Assembly (NCBI GenBank): GCA_034112085.1
Contig: JAWUWD010000133.1
Coordinates: forward strand, 1 to 64,000
Origin: JAWUWD01 sp034112085
GTDB taxonomy: Bacteria; Bacteroidota; Bacteroidia; Cytophagales; Cyclobacteriaceae
Length of the DNA stretch: 64,000 bases
Direction of reading: 5' to 3'
Shown here: positions 26,605 to 35,715 of the stretch, piece by piece
How the letters are laid out: every line of letters begins with the position of its first letter
Numbering within the stretch: position 1 is the first letter of the stretch
Program-made: the position numbers and the translations under genes
Notes under the pieces: generated by a model
What the model was told of the DNA's origin: nothing
Database searches by the model: none
The model's input: only the letters and a program-made list of their open reading frames with translations

Positions 26605-29529
26605 TTGAAAGTTTCTGCCAAACAGCCCTTCGAAATCATATATTCGCTTTATCAGCATCAATATCTTGGGTATTTATTTGAATCATTCGTGGTTCAATTA
26701 GATGATAAAGGTAGGCTGACTTTCCAACATCAGAATATTTCATCTAAAAACGCAAGTGAGTTCGGAGAGGAGATGAATGAAGAGGACTATGAGCTCATCG
26801 CATTAATGGATGCTATTCAACAAGATGCGGTTACTAAAAAATTCAGTAAAAAGGCGATTAAGCCAGAAGACTTCTTTCTCAAAATATATGACAAGGAAAA
26901 GGGTAATAAGCTTATTCAAGATGAAATTGAACGATATATTGGAAACAGGCGATCTAAGATTCTTTCTTTTATTAAGGGGAAACGACTTTTTGAAATGGGT
27001 AATGATGGCGAACCTGCTTCAAAAGAAATTAAAGTACTAGATGAAAAGGCTACTATCCTCTTTCATTTTAGAAAAAACGAAGAAAACACACATTACTTTC
27101 CTACGATCAAACATTGTGGTGTAAAGGTAGATTTTCAATACAAGGGAGCCTATATCATTTGTAACGACCCAGCGTGGATTGTCATAGGTTGTCAACTGTA
27201 TCATTTTGAAAAAGAGGTAGATGGTAATAAACTCAAGCCCTTTCTCAATAAAAAATTCATTGTTATTCCCAAAAGTGTAGAGGAGACTTATTACACCAAG
27301 TTTGTGGCTCCTTTGGTGGCATCTTTTGATGTTTATGCCAAAGGGTTCGAGATCAATACGCAATCCTTAGACCCTATTCCTGCAATTACTTTTTCAGAGC
27401 TTCATCACAATAAGGCCACAAGTCTTTCTTTGTTTGATAATAGTAATCAAGAATCTGACGAGGAGGGTAAAATTCTCTTTGACTTGTCCTATCAGTATGG
27501 TGATTTCTTATTTAAAGCAGATCATGTAGCACCGGTGAGTGTCACGGTTGAGAAGAACGAAGATAATTATATCTTTCACCGCGTGAATAGGATGTTGGAT
27601 GAAGAGAGGGGCGTAGTTAAGAAATTTCATGATTCTGGGCTAACCTTCAAAAACGCAAAGGCTACGCTGCCTAAGTCAGTGGCATTCGATTGGCTCAATA
27701 GGTACAAGGAGCAATATGAGGAGGAGGGAGTTGTATTCTCACAAAAGACCATTAATGGTAAAAAATACTTTGTAGGAACTCCTACTATTGATATCAGGGT
27801 TAATGAAGGCATAGACTGGTTTGATATTAACGCGATTATCAAATTTGGCGACTATGACATCCCTTTCAAAGACTTGAGAAAGTATATCTTGAAGAAGGTC
27901 AGTGAATTCAAATTACCAAATGGTGAATATGCAGTAATACCAGAAAGCTGGTTTGTTGAGTATAGCGATTTGTTTGCCTTCATGAGTGAAGATGGAGATT
28001 TACACACGCTCAAGAAGCACCACTTAGCTTTGGTGCAGGGACTCCAAGATGGGAACCTTGCCAAAGTGACGATGAGTCATAAATTGGATAAACTTAAAGA
28101 CTTCGAACAAATAGACGATATTGCTCAGCCAAAGACTTTCAAAGGAGAGTTGCGCCCCTACCAAAAAGCAGGGTATAACTGGTTACATTTTCTAAACCAG
28201 TACAATTTTGGCGGATGTTTGGCAGATGATATGGGTCTTGGAAAAACTGTACAGACATTGGCATTCTTACAGTCCCAGAAGGAACAAGGACATGAAGGGG
28301 CATCCTTGTTGATCATGCCAACATCGCTGGTATACAACTGGGAGATGGAGGCGAAAAAATTCACGCCAGACCTTAAAGTATTGGTTTATACAGGAACACA
28401 GCGTAATAAAAATATTGAGCGATTTGCCAAGTATGACATTGTGATCACCTCCTATGGCATCGCTCGAATAGATAATGAACTTCTACAAAAGTATTATTTC
28501 CACTATGTGATTCTAGATGAATCTCAGGCCATCAAAAACCCATCATCTCACACGTCTAAAGCAATGAAGGAACTCAATTCTAGATTTAGACTTATTCTGT
28601 CGGGTACGCCTTTGGAGAATAGTACGATGGATCTTTGGTCGCAGATGTCATTTATTAATGATGGTCTCTTGGGTACTCAAGCATATTTTAAGAAGAACTT
28701 CCAAATACCGATTGAAAAGAAAGGTGATGAAACGAAAACAAAGAAACTGTTTTCCATGATCAAGCCATTTCTTTTAAGAAGGCATAAGTCACAAGTGGCT
28801 ACTGATCTTCCAGAAAAAGTTGAGAATACTCACTATAGTATCATGACTGAGGATCAACAAAAAGAGTACGATGAAGTAAAGGAATACTATCGCAGTAATA
28901 TCCTCAATCACATTACTAAAAATGGACTGGGTAAATCTCAGATGATGTTGCTTCAAGGGTTGACTAAATTGCGGCAAATCGCGAATCACCCTAAGATGGT
29001 CGATCAAGAATATACGGGGGAATCAGGTAAAATGCGTGATGTATTTCACATGCTTGATAAGGCGATCCAAGAAGGACACAAAATATTGGTGTTTAGCCAG
29101 TTTGTGAAGCACCTCAACCTATTCCAAAAGCAGTTGAAAGAGAAGGAGATTGACTATGCCTATTTGGATGGGTCAACTACCAATCGCCAAGAGCAAGTAG
29201 AAAATTTTCAGAACAATCCTGAATTACAGCTCTTTTTGATCTCATTAAAAGCTGGGGGGCTCGGGCTTAATCTTACTAAGGCTGATTATGTCTTTATCCT
29301 TGATCCTTGGTGGAATCCTGCCACGGAAGCTCAAGCTGTTGACAGAGCACATCGCATTGGGCAAAAAAACCAAGTGTTTACTTATCGATTTATCACTAAG
29401 AATACGGTAGAGGAAAAAATCATGGCACTGCAACAACATAAGTTGAAACTTGCGACAGATTTGATCTCTACTGAGGAAAGCTTTATGAAGAAGCTCTCGC
29501 AAGAGGATATCGCGAGTATATTGAGTTAG
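26605..29529 (+). CDS. SNF2-family DEAD/DEAH-box helicase
   Basis: This 974-residue protein has an N-terminal half (about 1-500) without clear motifs, resembling the regulatory half of bacterial SNF2 proteins. The ATPase motor follows: LRPYQKAGYNWL, Walker A DDMGLGKT (near 539), Walker B DESQ (near 636), LSGTPLENS and LLRRHKSQV. The C-terminal helicase domain has ILVFSQFVKH, SLKAGGLGLNLTKAD and DRAHRIGQ. It is an ATP-dependent DNA translocase of unclear cellular role. The start is TTG at 26605; the next Met is near residue 57, so ATG use would cost conserved sequence. The upstream SWIM zinc domain of some relatives is absent. Confidence 0.9.
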   Translation: MKVSAKQPFEIIYSLYQHQYLGYLFESFVVQLDDKGRLTFQHQNISSKNASEFGEEMNEEDYELIALMDAIQQDAVTKKFSKKAIKPEDFFLKIYDKEKGNKLIQDEIERYIGNRRSKILSFIKGKRLFEMGNDGEPASKEIKVLDEKATILFHFRKNEENTHYFPTIKHCGVKVDFQYKGAYIICNDPAWIVIGCQLYHFEKEVDGNKLKPFLNKKFIVIPKSVEETYYTKFVAPLVASFDVYAKGFEINTQSLDPIPAITFSELHHNKATSLSLFDNSNQESDEEGKILFDLSYQYGDFLFKADHVAPVSVTVEKNEDNYIFHRVNRMLDEERGVVKKFHDSGLTFKNAKATLPKSVAFDWLNRYKEQYEEEGVVFSQKTINGKKYFVGTPTIDIRVNEGIDWFDINAIIKFGDYDIPFKDLRKYILKKVSEFKLPNGEYAVIPESWFVEYSDLFAFMSEDGDLHTLKKHHLALVQGLQDGNLAKVTMSHKLDKLKDFEQIDDIAQPKTFKGELRPYQKAGYNWLHFLNQYNFGGCLADDMGLGKTVQTLAFLQSQKEQGHEGASLLIMPTSLVYNWEMEAKKFTPDLKVLVYTGTQRNKNIERFAKYDIVITSYGIARIDNELLQKYYFHYVILDESQAIKNPSSHTSKAMKELNSRFRLILSGTPLENSTMDLWSQMSFINDGLLGTQAYFKKNFQIPIEKKGDETKTKKLFSMIKPFLLRRHKSQVATDLPEKVENTHYSIMTEDQQKEYDEVKEYYRSNILNHITKNGLGKSQMMLLQGLTKLRQIANHPKMVDQEYTGESGKMRDVFHMLDKAIQEGHKILVFSQFVKHLNLFQKQLKEKEIDYAYLDGSTTNRQEQVENFQNNPELQLFLISLKAGGLGLNLTKADYVFILDPWWNPATEAQAVDRAHRIGQKNQVFTYRFITKNTVEEKIMALQQHKLKLATDLISTEESFMKKLSQEDIASILS

Positions 29530-29549
29530 GAGAAATATTGGGCATAAAA

Positions 29550-29572
29550 AAAGGAGTGCGAAGCACTCCTTT
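29550..29572 (-). terminator. rho-independent terminator, strongest on the minus strand
   Basis: AAAGGAGTGC pairs perfectly with GCACTCCTTT around a 3-nt loop. Read on the minus strand the hairpin is followed by a run of seven T in all, the classical terminator form. On the plus strand the T-run is only three bases. It therefore mainly ends the minus-strand microprotein transcript, but may also help to end the helicase transcript. Confidence 0.82.
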
Positions 29573-29593
29573 GATAATTGATTGTATTAAGCC

Positions 29594-29701
29594 TTAGTGT
29601 TTTACGTCATGCTCATTGTCACTTACCATTTTATTAGGAAAAACAAATGGTGAAATTATTGCAAGGATAAATAAGAAGGCTACTAAGAATATTGATTCCA
29701 T
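29594..29701 (-). CDS. 35-residue single-TM microprotein
   Basis: ATG at 29701 opens a 36-codon frame (with TAA) encoding a short N-terminus (MES), a hydrophobic segment of about 20 residues (IFLVAFLFILAIISPFVF) and a polar tail rich in Asp, Glu and His (MVSDNEHDVKH). This is the composition of a small inner-membrane protein. A classical terminator on the same strand starts 22 bp after its stop. The MATE gene upstream on this strand ends 73 bp before its ATG, so it may be the tail of that operon or a separate gene. I do not recognise a family. Confidence 0.55.
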   Translation of the reverse strand: MESIFLVAFLFILAIISPFVFPNKMVSDNEHDVKH

Positions 29702-29774
29702 GATGTCTGTTTTAGATTTACATTGTAAATATATAATTTCTCCTTTTCATTAAAAAGCGGTTTAGCATAAACCA

Positions 29775-31172
29775 CTAAATCTTTACAGTTTTCCACTTCC
29801 CTTTACGGAAAATAATTATACTTACTATCGCCCATAATGAAGATGCTATGGCGATCGCTGCAAAAATTCCTTTTGGCCCGAATCCTAAGTTCATGGCCAA
29901 TATGTAGGCTAAAGGAACTTCAAACATCCAGAAACAGAAGAAATTCATAATAGTTGGCGTCTTCGTATCCCCAGCTCCATTGAATGATTGTCCGATGACC
30001 ATTCCATAGGCGAAAAACACATAGCCAAAGCTGATATACCTCAGGGCAATGGCACCAACTTCTACTACTCCAGGTTCTTGAGAGAAAAGCCCGACAAAAT
30101 GTTCTGCAAATAGAAAGAATACAACTGCGACAATACCCAAGAAAATCACATTGAAAAAGGCACTTTGCCAAACGGACTTCTCTGCTCGATCTGGTTGACC
30201 AGCGCCTAAGTTTTGTCCTACCAGTGTTGCAGCGGCTGTAGCCAGACCCCAAGATGGAAGGATCGTAAACATGATTATACGGAATGCAATGGCGTATCCA
30301 GCGAGAACATCAGGGCCAAATTCAGCACTTATTCTTACCAAGAATAACCAGCTCAATGTTCCGATCATCATTTGCCCAATGCCCCCTAAGGAGACTTTGA
30401 TCAAGCTTACAACAACATCTAATCGTAACACGAAATTCTTCAGGGCAACTTTGATAACTGAGCTACCCTTGAATAATACATAGAGCTGGAATATAACACC
30501 AATACTTCGGCCTGTAGTCGTTGCGATAGCCGCACCTTCTATGCCAAACCCATCCCATTGACCTAGGCCAAATATGAATAGGGGATCTAAAACAATATTG
30601 ATAGAGTTGGCCAAAATTAACGAACGCATAGATATAGAAGCATCGCCAGCTCCTCTAAATATGGCATTGATGACAAATAGAAGCATCACCGATAAATTTC
30701 CTCCGATCATGATCATCGTGTAGCGATACCCCTCATTGATGAGGTCAGTATCTCCGCCCATGAGTGAGAGAATTTCTCTAGGGAAAATTATTCCAACGAT
30801 GGAAAATATAACCGCGATGCCTCCTGCAAGAATGATTGCTTGAATAGCGGCTTTTGAGGCTTCTTCAGGTTTCTTCTCACCAATTCTCCGTGATATTAGA
30901 GCCGTAGCCGCCATACTTAGCCCCATGGCTACCGCATAAATAATCATTATTACAGACTCTGTGAGGGCAACTGTCGCGATTGCGTTTATGCTTATCTTAC
31001 TAACAAAGTAGATATCAACCACCGCGAAAATGGACTCCATGATCATCTCCAATATCATGGGGATGGAAAGCATGAAAATCGCTTTATTGATATTACCGGT
31101 CGTAAAGTTCTTTTCGGTGCCTTTGATTGCCGTTAAGAAGTATTGAAAATATTTTCGTATAGATTTATACAT
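29775..31172 (-). CDS. MATE family efflux transporter
   Basis: About 465 residues with 12 predicted TM segments in the two-bundle pattern of MATE exporters: IFMLSIPMILEMIMESIF in TM1, VVDIYFVSKI, and the matching second-half segments with LVGQNLGAGQPDRAEKS. MATE proteins extrude drugs or metabolites using H+ or Na+ gradients. The frame reaches 31214, but ATG at 31172 (MYKSIRKYFQYF) is favoured because a promoter-like sequence and hairpin lie just upstream. A perfect dyad 78 bp upstream of the start may be an operator. Confidence 0.9.
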   Translation of the reverse strand: MYKSIRKYFQYFLTAIKGTEKNFTTGNINKAIFMLSIPMILEMIMESIFAVVDIYFVSKISINAIATVALTESVIMIIYAVAMGLSMAATALISRRIGEKKPEEASKAAIQAIILAGGIAVIFSIVGIIFPREILSLMGGDTDLINEGYRYTMIMIGGNLSVMLLFVINAIFRGAGDASISMRSLILANSINIVLDPLFIFGLGQWDGFGIEGAAIATTTGRSIGVIFQLYVLFKGSSVIKVALKNFVLRLDVVVSLIKVSLGGIGQMMIGTLSWLFLVRISAEFGPDVLAGYAIAFRIIMFTILPSWGLATAAATLVGQNLGAGQPDRAEKSVWQSAFFNVIFLGIVAVVFFLFAEHFVGLFSQEPGVVEVGAIALRYISFGYVFFAYGMVIGQSFNGAGDTKTPTIMNFFCFWMFEVPLAYILAMNLGFGPKGIFAAIAIASSLWAIVSIIIFRKGKWKTVKI

Positions 31173-31192
31173 TGTATATGATTGAGATTTTA

Positions 31193-31221
31193 GAAATATA
31201 CCAAACCGCGACACTTAACAA
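31193..31221 (-). promoter_or_regulatory. possible MATE promoter
   Basis: On the minus strand TTG (31221-31219), 18 nt, then TATATTTC (31200-31193), one mismatch from TAnnTTTG. It lies about 20 bp before the chosen MATE start and overlaps a small GC-rich hairpin (ACCGC with GCGGT, 31205-31228). Confidence 0.4.
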
Positions 31222-31249
31222 GTGCGGTCAATTTTGAGGGAAAGACAAG

Positions 31250-31268
31250 AAATTACAGGGTGTAATTT
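31250..31268. promoter_or_regulatory. 19-bp perfect dyad, candidate operator of the MATE gene
   Basis: AAATTACAGGGTGTAATTT has 8-bp perfect arms around GGG. The size and symmetry fit a site for a MarR- or TetR-like dimer. It lies upstream of the putative MATE promoter and downstream of the NTF2/N-acetylglutamate-synthase-like genes. A weak terminator role cannot be excluded, but there is no T-tract. Confidence 0.45.
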
Positions 31269-31380
31269 ACAAGTCGAATTAAGCTATGGTATTCATATTC
31301 GTGAAATCAATCAAGCCGAGATGGCTTATGTGAGTTTAAAAGTCATAAATTAATTCTGTAGATACAAGTCAAACAGGAGT

Positions 31381-31722
31381 TTATGATATCTCTTCAATGA
31401 TATTGGTACCTGTTCCTTCTGACCAGACGAAGTGTTCGACAAGCTGGATTCTACCATCAGGAAGTACTATAATATCACATACAGAATGTCCGCTATCCTT
31501 TTCTCCATCATCTTGGAGCTGAGAATATTGGAAGGCCAACTTTCCTTCGATGACCTTTCCAACAAGATAACCGTGTTTGATTCTTCCTCCAGAGTATTCT
31601 GCAGTGATGACTTCATCAACTTCCTTGAAATGAAAGATCGTTTCGAGATTCACTACTCCATTCGGAGCCGTTTTTACGGCATTCATTTTCTTTTTGTCAA
31701 AAGAGGGGGTGTTATTACTCAT
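31381..31722 (-). CDS. small protein of the so-called N-acetylglutamate synthase-like family
   Basis: The 113-residue cytoplasmic protein matches a short family of Bacteroidota and Firmicutes that databases often label N-acetylglutamate synthase. Its pattern is NGVVNLETIFHF, ITAEYSGGRIKHGYLVGKV, GHSVCDIIVLPDGRIQLVEHFVW, ending GTNIIEEI. It has no GNAT acetyl-CoA motif, so that label is doubtful; a small beta-barrel fold with unknown ligand is more likely. It is the last gene of the ispH transcript, 4 bp after the NTF2-like gene. Confidence 0.72.
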   Translation of the reverse strand: MSNNTPSFDKKKMNAVKTAPNGVVNLETIFHFKEVDEVITAEYSGGRIKHGYLVGKVIEGKLAFQYSQLQDDGEKDSGHSVCDIIVLPDGRIQLVEHFVWSEGTGTNIIEEIS

Positions 31723-31726
31723 AGTA

Positions 31727-32173
31727 TTATTTGACTAAGGGTACTCTATTCCAAATGTCTAAATAGATTTTCCAATCACCTTTTAATTTTCGCCAAATGA
31801 TTACATACTTGCCTTTCCATTTGGATCTATTCCCTTCACTACCACTTTCACCTTCATAGTATCCATAGTCATATGCGTGGTCACCGAGGATTTTGATTTC
31901 CTCTGGTGTTACCTTATGATGATAATAGGTTTGACCATTTCTGACACCTTCATTCCAGTATTCTTTGAGAGAATTTCCTTCTAATATTGGGGTTCCATTT
32001 GGCAGAATTTTACCATCTGATGTATAGGCGTTATTGATGGCAAGAGTATCTCCTGTCATTAGAGCATTTGAAAAAGCTGTGATGTTCGCTTTGATTATTA
32101 CCAGATCATTCTGTTGCGCATACAGGAATCCTTGGCAAGAGATAATTAACAGAACTAGGGTGAGTCTTCTCAT
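31727..32173 (-). CDS. exported NTF2-like (DUF4440) protein
   Basis: This 148-residue protein has a signal peptide (about 1-19, ending FLYAQ) and a SnoaL/NTF2-like domain: an initial helix (IIKANITAFSNALMTGDTLAINNAYT), then strands ending WKGKYVIIWRKLKGDWKIYLDIW. The cone-shaped fold serves many binding or catalytic roles, and none can be assigned here. It starts 2 bp after the ispH stop and so is probably co-transcribed. Confidence 0.8.
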   Translation of the reverse strand: MRRLTLVLLIISCQGFLYAQQNDLVIIKANITAFSNALMTGDTLAINNAYTSDGKILPNGTPILEGNSLKEYWNEGVRNGQTYYHHKVTPEEIKILGDHAYDYGYYEGESGSEGNRSKWKGKYVIIWRKLKGDWKIYLDIWNRVPLVK

Positions 32174-32175
32174 GA

Positions 32176-33432
32176 TTATTCAAATTTTTGTAATACGTCT
32201 TTCAACTCTGTGGCACCTTTAAAATAGCTCAATAACTTCAGCATAACGGCATCAACTAATGTATCGGGACACGAAGCACCACTAGTCAGTACAATTTTCA
32301 AAGGAGCTTTCTTGCTGAGAAAATTGTTAGTGTTTTCTAATTTCTTATCTGGATAATTGAAATGTTCTATCTCGGTTGACGACTTGATACACGTTTCGGA
32401 GTTGATAAAGTAGGTGGGAAACTTACGCTCACAAAGTTCCACAATGTGAGAGGTGTTAGAGCTGTTGTATCCACCAACCACAATAGCCAATTCAGCATCT
32501 TGCTCTAAAAGCTGATAGGTTGCATCTTGATTATCATTAGTTGCATAGCAGAGTGTATCGCGTGTGTCAGCGAAGTGATTTTTATAATTAGCTTCACCGT
32601 ATTTTCCAGTAATCGTGTTTTTTATAAAGTCAGCTATTTCTTGTGTCTCGGTGGCGAGCATTGTGGTCTGATTAATCACACCCACTTTTTCTAAATCCTT
32701 AGAAATATCAAATCCAGTTGAAAACCTACCATCAAACTGCGATTCAAATTCTCCCTGAGTTTGATCACCATTAATGTATTTGGAAAGCTCCTTTGCTTCT
32801 TTGATATTGCTTAGGATAATGGAGGGAGCATTGGCGTCACTATGGGAAAAAGTAGCTCTTGTCTCTTCATGGGTCTCTTTACCATGGATGATGATCGTAT
32901 GTCCCGATTGCCCTAGTTTTTCGCTACGTTTCCATACACGCTCTACGAATGGACAAGTTGTGTTGTATTTTTGTATCTCAATACCGATTTTTTCTAGTTT
33001 TTGCTCAATTTCGAGGGTAGTACCAAAGGCAGGAATTATCACGATATCTTCTTTTCGTAAATCACTCCATTCTATGAACTGAGTACCATCAGTATCCATG
33101 ATGAATTTGATTCCTCTTCTAACCAAGTCCTCATTGACTGCTTGATTGTGAATCATCTCACTAAGGAGATAAACATTTTTATCAGGATTTTCTTCAATCG
33201 CCCTATAACTGATCTCTATGGCATTTTCTACACCATAGCAAAAACCGAAATGTCTCGCGATGTAGAACTTGACAGGACCGAAGTCAAGTTCTGTTGGAGC
33301 GAAGTCTTTTTTCCTTGGGTCAAGAATCTGCCTAGAGGCTTTAATCCTACCAGTAATGGAAGATTTATAATATGCGGGTATGTCAAACTTTTTGATAACG
33401 TTATCTTTTTGATCAGGTGTAAAAATAGGCAA
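32176..33432 (-). CDS. ispH: 4-hydroxy-3-methylbut-2-enyl diphosphate reductase
   Basis: This 418-residue enzyme is of the longer IspH type. The three iron-sulfur Cys are in ARHFGFCYGVENA, YNTTCPFVERVW and TSGASCPDTLVD. LLSEMIHNQAVN and HGKETHEETRATFSHS carry the substrate-binding residues. It makes IPP and DMAPP in the last step of the MEP pathway, which later feeds UppS (encoded at 58.9 kb). The roughly 60-residue N-terminal extension before FYIARHFGFC is usual in this phylum. It leads an operon with two small genes. Confidence 0.95.
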   Translation of the reverse strand: MPIFTPDQKDNVIKKFDIPAYYKSSITGRIKASRQILDPRKKDFAPTELDFGPVKFYIARHFGFCYGVENAIEISYRAIEENPDKNVYLLSEMIHNQAVNEDLVRRGIKFIMDTDGTQFIEWSDLRKEDIVIIPAFGTTLEIEQKLEKIGIEIQKYNTTCPFVERVWKRSEKLGQSGHTIIIHGKETHEETRATFSHSDANAPSIILSNIKEAKELSKYINGDQTQGEFESQFDGRFSTGFDISKDLEKVGVINQTTMLATETQEIADFIKNTITGKYGEANYKNHFADTRDTLCYATNDNQDATYQLLEQDAELAIVVGGYNSSNTSHIVELCERKFPTYFINSETCIKSSTEIEHFNYPDKKLENTNNFLSKKAPLKIVLTSGASCPDTLVDAVMLKLLSYFKGATELKDVLQKFE

Positions 33433-33480
33433 TTGTGTAAAAACATCTTAGCAAGTTGAAACAACAGTCATTGATTAGTT

Positions 33481-33512
33481 TTTGTTTCCAAACTGCTAAA
33501 AGTATAATTTTG
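33481..33512 (+). promoter_or_regulatory. promoter of hutG-hutF
   Basis: TTTG (33481-33484), 20 nt, then TAATTTTG (33505-33512): both boxes match the Bacteroidota consensus exactly. The predicted leader before the hutG ATG at 33532 is about 15 nt. Confidence 0.7.
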
Positions 33513-33531
33513 TGCATAATCAATAACAATT

Positions 33532-34335
33532 ATGACTCCGTATAACATTATTGCACCAAGCACTGCAAAAGTCCCGATATTACTTAGTGTTCCTCATTGC
33601 GGCACAGCATTCCCAGATGAATTGAAAGCCGACTATGTACCTGCGATGATGGCGGCTCCTGATGATACGGATTGGTTTGTAGATGAGTTGTATGCATTTG
33701 CCTCAGAGATGGGCATTACGATGATCACAGCAGAGTACAGTCGATGGGTGATTGATCTCAATAGAAATCCAGAAAGTAAGCCACTATACAATGACGGAAG
33801 GATTATCACGGGTCTTTGTACGACTACTGACTTTCATGGTAATGACATTTACGAACAAAATATTCCTAATCAAAAAGAAGTCGATAGAAGGGTAGAAGTT
33901 TATTATCAGCCCTATTATGATAAGATTCAGGAACAACTAGACGGACTAAAAGCAGAATTTGGACAGGTGCTTTTATGGGATGCGCACTCGATAAGACAGC
34001 ATGTCCCAACTATTCGTGCAGAACGATTCCCAGACATGATTTTGGGGAGTGTAGATGAGACTTCGGCTGATAGTCAGCTCATCAACTTAGCTTTGGAAGG
34101 CCTTTCAGCTGGAGATTTTGAACTCAGACATAACACACCATTTAAAGGTGGGCAGATTACTAGGACATTTGGCAGACCTTATGAAAACCAGCACGCCCTG
34201 CAGTTAGAAATGAATAAGGTATTGTACATGGATGATACCGAAATGATCTTTGATGAAACTCGTGCAAATAAAGTCCGAGAGCTTCTCAACCAGACGTTAT
34301 CCAAGCTGTCCACAAGTTTACTTAGCAATAAATAA
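33532..34335 (+). CDS. hutG: N-formylglutamate amidohydrolase
   Basis: The 267-residue protein matches the N-formylglutamate amidohydrolase family: LLSVPHCGTAFPDEL near the start, WVIDLNRNPESKPLY, VLLWDAHSIRQH, and NTPFKGGQITRTFG. It hydrolyses N-formylglutamate to glutamate and formate. Its TAA is immediately followed by the hutF ATG. The pairing identifies it as the last step of the five-step histidine degradation route. Confidence 0.92.
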   Translation: MTPYNIIAPSTAKVPILLSVPHCGTAFPDELKADYVPAMMAAPDDTDWFVDELYAFASEMGITMITAEYSRWVIDLNRNPESKPLYNDGRIITGLCTTTDFHGNDIYEQNIPNQKEVDRRVEVYYQPYYDKIQEQLDGLKAEFGQVLLWDAHSIRQHVPTIRAERFPDMILGSVDETSADSQLINLALEGLSAGDFELRHNTPFKGGQITRTFGRPYENQHALQLEMNKVLYMDDTEMIFDETRANKVRELLNQTLSKLSTSLLSNK

Positions 34336-35715
34336 ATGAACCACTACCATTTCAAAGCTCTTTTACAAAGCGAAGGCTGGATATCGCCCGCATATGTTAG
34401 TACGGATGAAACAGGAGTAATTACCTATTTATCAAAAGAACCACAGGCCAATACCAGCTACGAAAAAGTAGAAGGGTACGCTGTTCCTGGTTTTCAAAAC
34501 GCGCACTCTCATGCATTCCAATATGCAATGGCAGGAATAGCAGAGACACATCAAGTGGGCGCAGTTGCGGATGATTTTTGGAGCTGGAGAGAGGCGATGT
34601 ACAAAGTGGCCCTGACGATTGATCCTGATCAACTAGAGTCGATTGCCACTATGCTATATGCTGAGATGGTACGTCATGGATATACGCAGGTCGCTGAATT
34701 TCACTATTTGCACCATGGTAAGGACGGTAAGCCTTACCCAAACCTGGCTGAAATGGGGGAGCGATTGGTAAAGGCAGCTCAAAACGCAGGGATTAAAATC
34801 ACCTTGGTTCCTATGTTCTATCAAATGGGTGGGTTTGGAATAGATGCACAGCACCATCAGCGCAGGTTTATTTCGCCAACAGTAGCAGACTATGATAGTT
34901 TGCTAGAGGCTACCAAAAACATGGTAGTTAAATATCCTCATGCCAACCATGGTTTTGGAATACACTCTTTGCGCGCAGTGGCACCTGATGATATTATCAG
35001 TTCCTTAACGAAAGTTGATAAGGATCTTCCAGTACATATTCATATCTCTGAGCAACTCAAAGAAATCGAAGATTGTAAATCATATCTAGGAAAAAGACCG
35101 GTTCAATGGCTACTGGATAATAATGAGGTTAATGAAAATTACCACCTTGTTCATGCTACACATCTAGATGATTCAGAGGTTGAAGGGATTGCTTCTATTG
35201 GTGCACAGGTGGTGCTTTGTCCCTCAACGGAAGGAAATCTTGGAGATGGAATATTTCCTCTGGATAAATTTCAAAAACTGGGTGGAAAATGGTCGATAGG
35301 TACTGATAGTCATGTCGGACTTAATCCACTAGAAGAACTCAGACTATTGGATTATGGACAAAGACTAACAACACACCATCGGAATATTTATACTAGCAAT
35401 AAAGAAGGTGATAGTGCTAAATATGCTATTAGACAATCTCTAATAGCCGGAAGAAAGGCGATGGGAAATTCCGAAACTATCTATTTCAAAGTTGGAGAAG
35501 CCCTAGATGCAGTGATTTATGATGCTGAAGCACCATTAATAGCAGCGTCTTCTTTAGACACAGTTTTGTCAACAATCATCTATAGTAGTGACAGTATGCA
35601 TTGTTTAGGAACGATGGTTGATGGCCACTGGGTGGTTATTCACAATGAGCATAAGTCTAAATCAGAGATAGAAAAAGCCTTTGTCAGCGCGCTTGCAGAC
35701 ATCAATGTAAGGTGA
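34336..35715 (+). CDS. hutF: formimidoylglutamate deiminase
   Basis: This 459-residue amidohydrolase-superfamily enzyme has the metal ligands HSH in GFQNAHSHAFQYAMAG, then HGFGIHSLRAV, VHIHISEQ and GTDSHVGLNPLEELRLL. FWSWREAMY is typical of HutF. It deiminates N-formimidoylglutamate to N-formylglutamate, the substrate of HutG. It is translated directly after hutG. The hutH, hutU and hutI genes are not in the window. Its TGA abuts the stop of the convergent FG-GAP gene (TGATCA). Confidence 0.92.
   Translation: MNHYHFKALLQSEGWISPAYVSTDETGVITYLSKEPQANTSYEKVEGYAVPGFQNAHSHAFQYAMAGIAETHQVGAVADDFWSWREAMYKVALTIDPDQLESIATMLYAEMVRHGYTQVAEFHYLHHGKDGKPYPNLAEMGERLVKAAQNAGIKITLVPMFYQMGGFGIDAQHHQRRFISPTVADYDSLLEATKNMVVKYPHANHGFGIHSLRAVAPDDIISSLTKVDKDLPVHIHISEQLKEIEDCKSYLGKRPVQWLLDNNEVNENYHLVHATHLDDSEVEGIASIGAQVVLCPSTEGNLGDGIFPLDKFQKLGGKWSIGTDSHVGLNPLEELRLLDYGQRLTTHHRNIYTSNKEGDSAKYAIRQSLIAGRKAMGNSETIYFKVGEALDAVIYDAEAPLIAASSLDTVLSTIIYSSDSMHCLGTMVDGHWVVIHNEHKSKSEIEKAFVSALADINVR

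Noticed and set aside
31381..31722. True N-acetylglutamate synthase (ArgA) activity
   Set aside because: The protein is too short and lacks GNAT or kinase-like domains; the database-style name is probably a misnomer.
32176..33432. The long N-terminus of IspH as an unusual fusion
   Set aside because: The extension is part of the longer IspH form common in this phylum.
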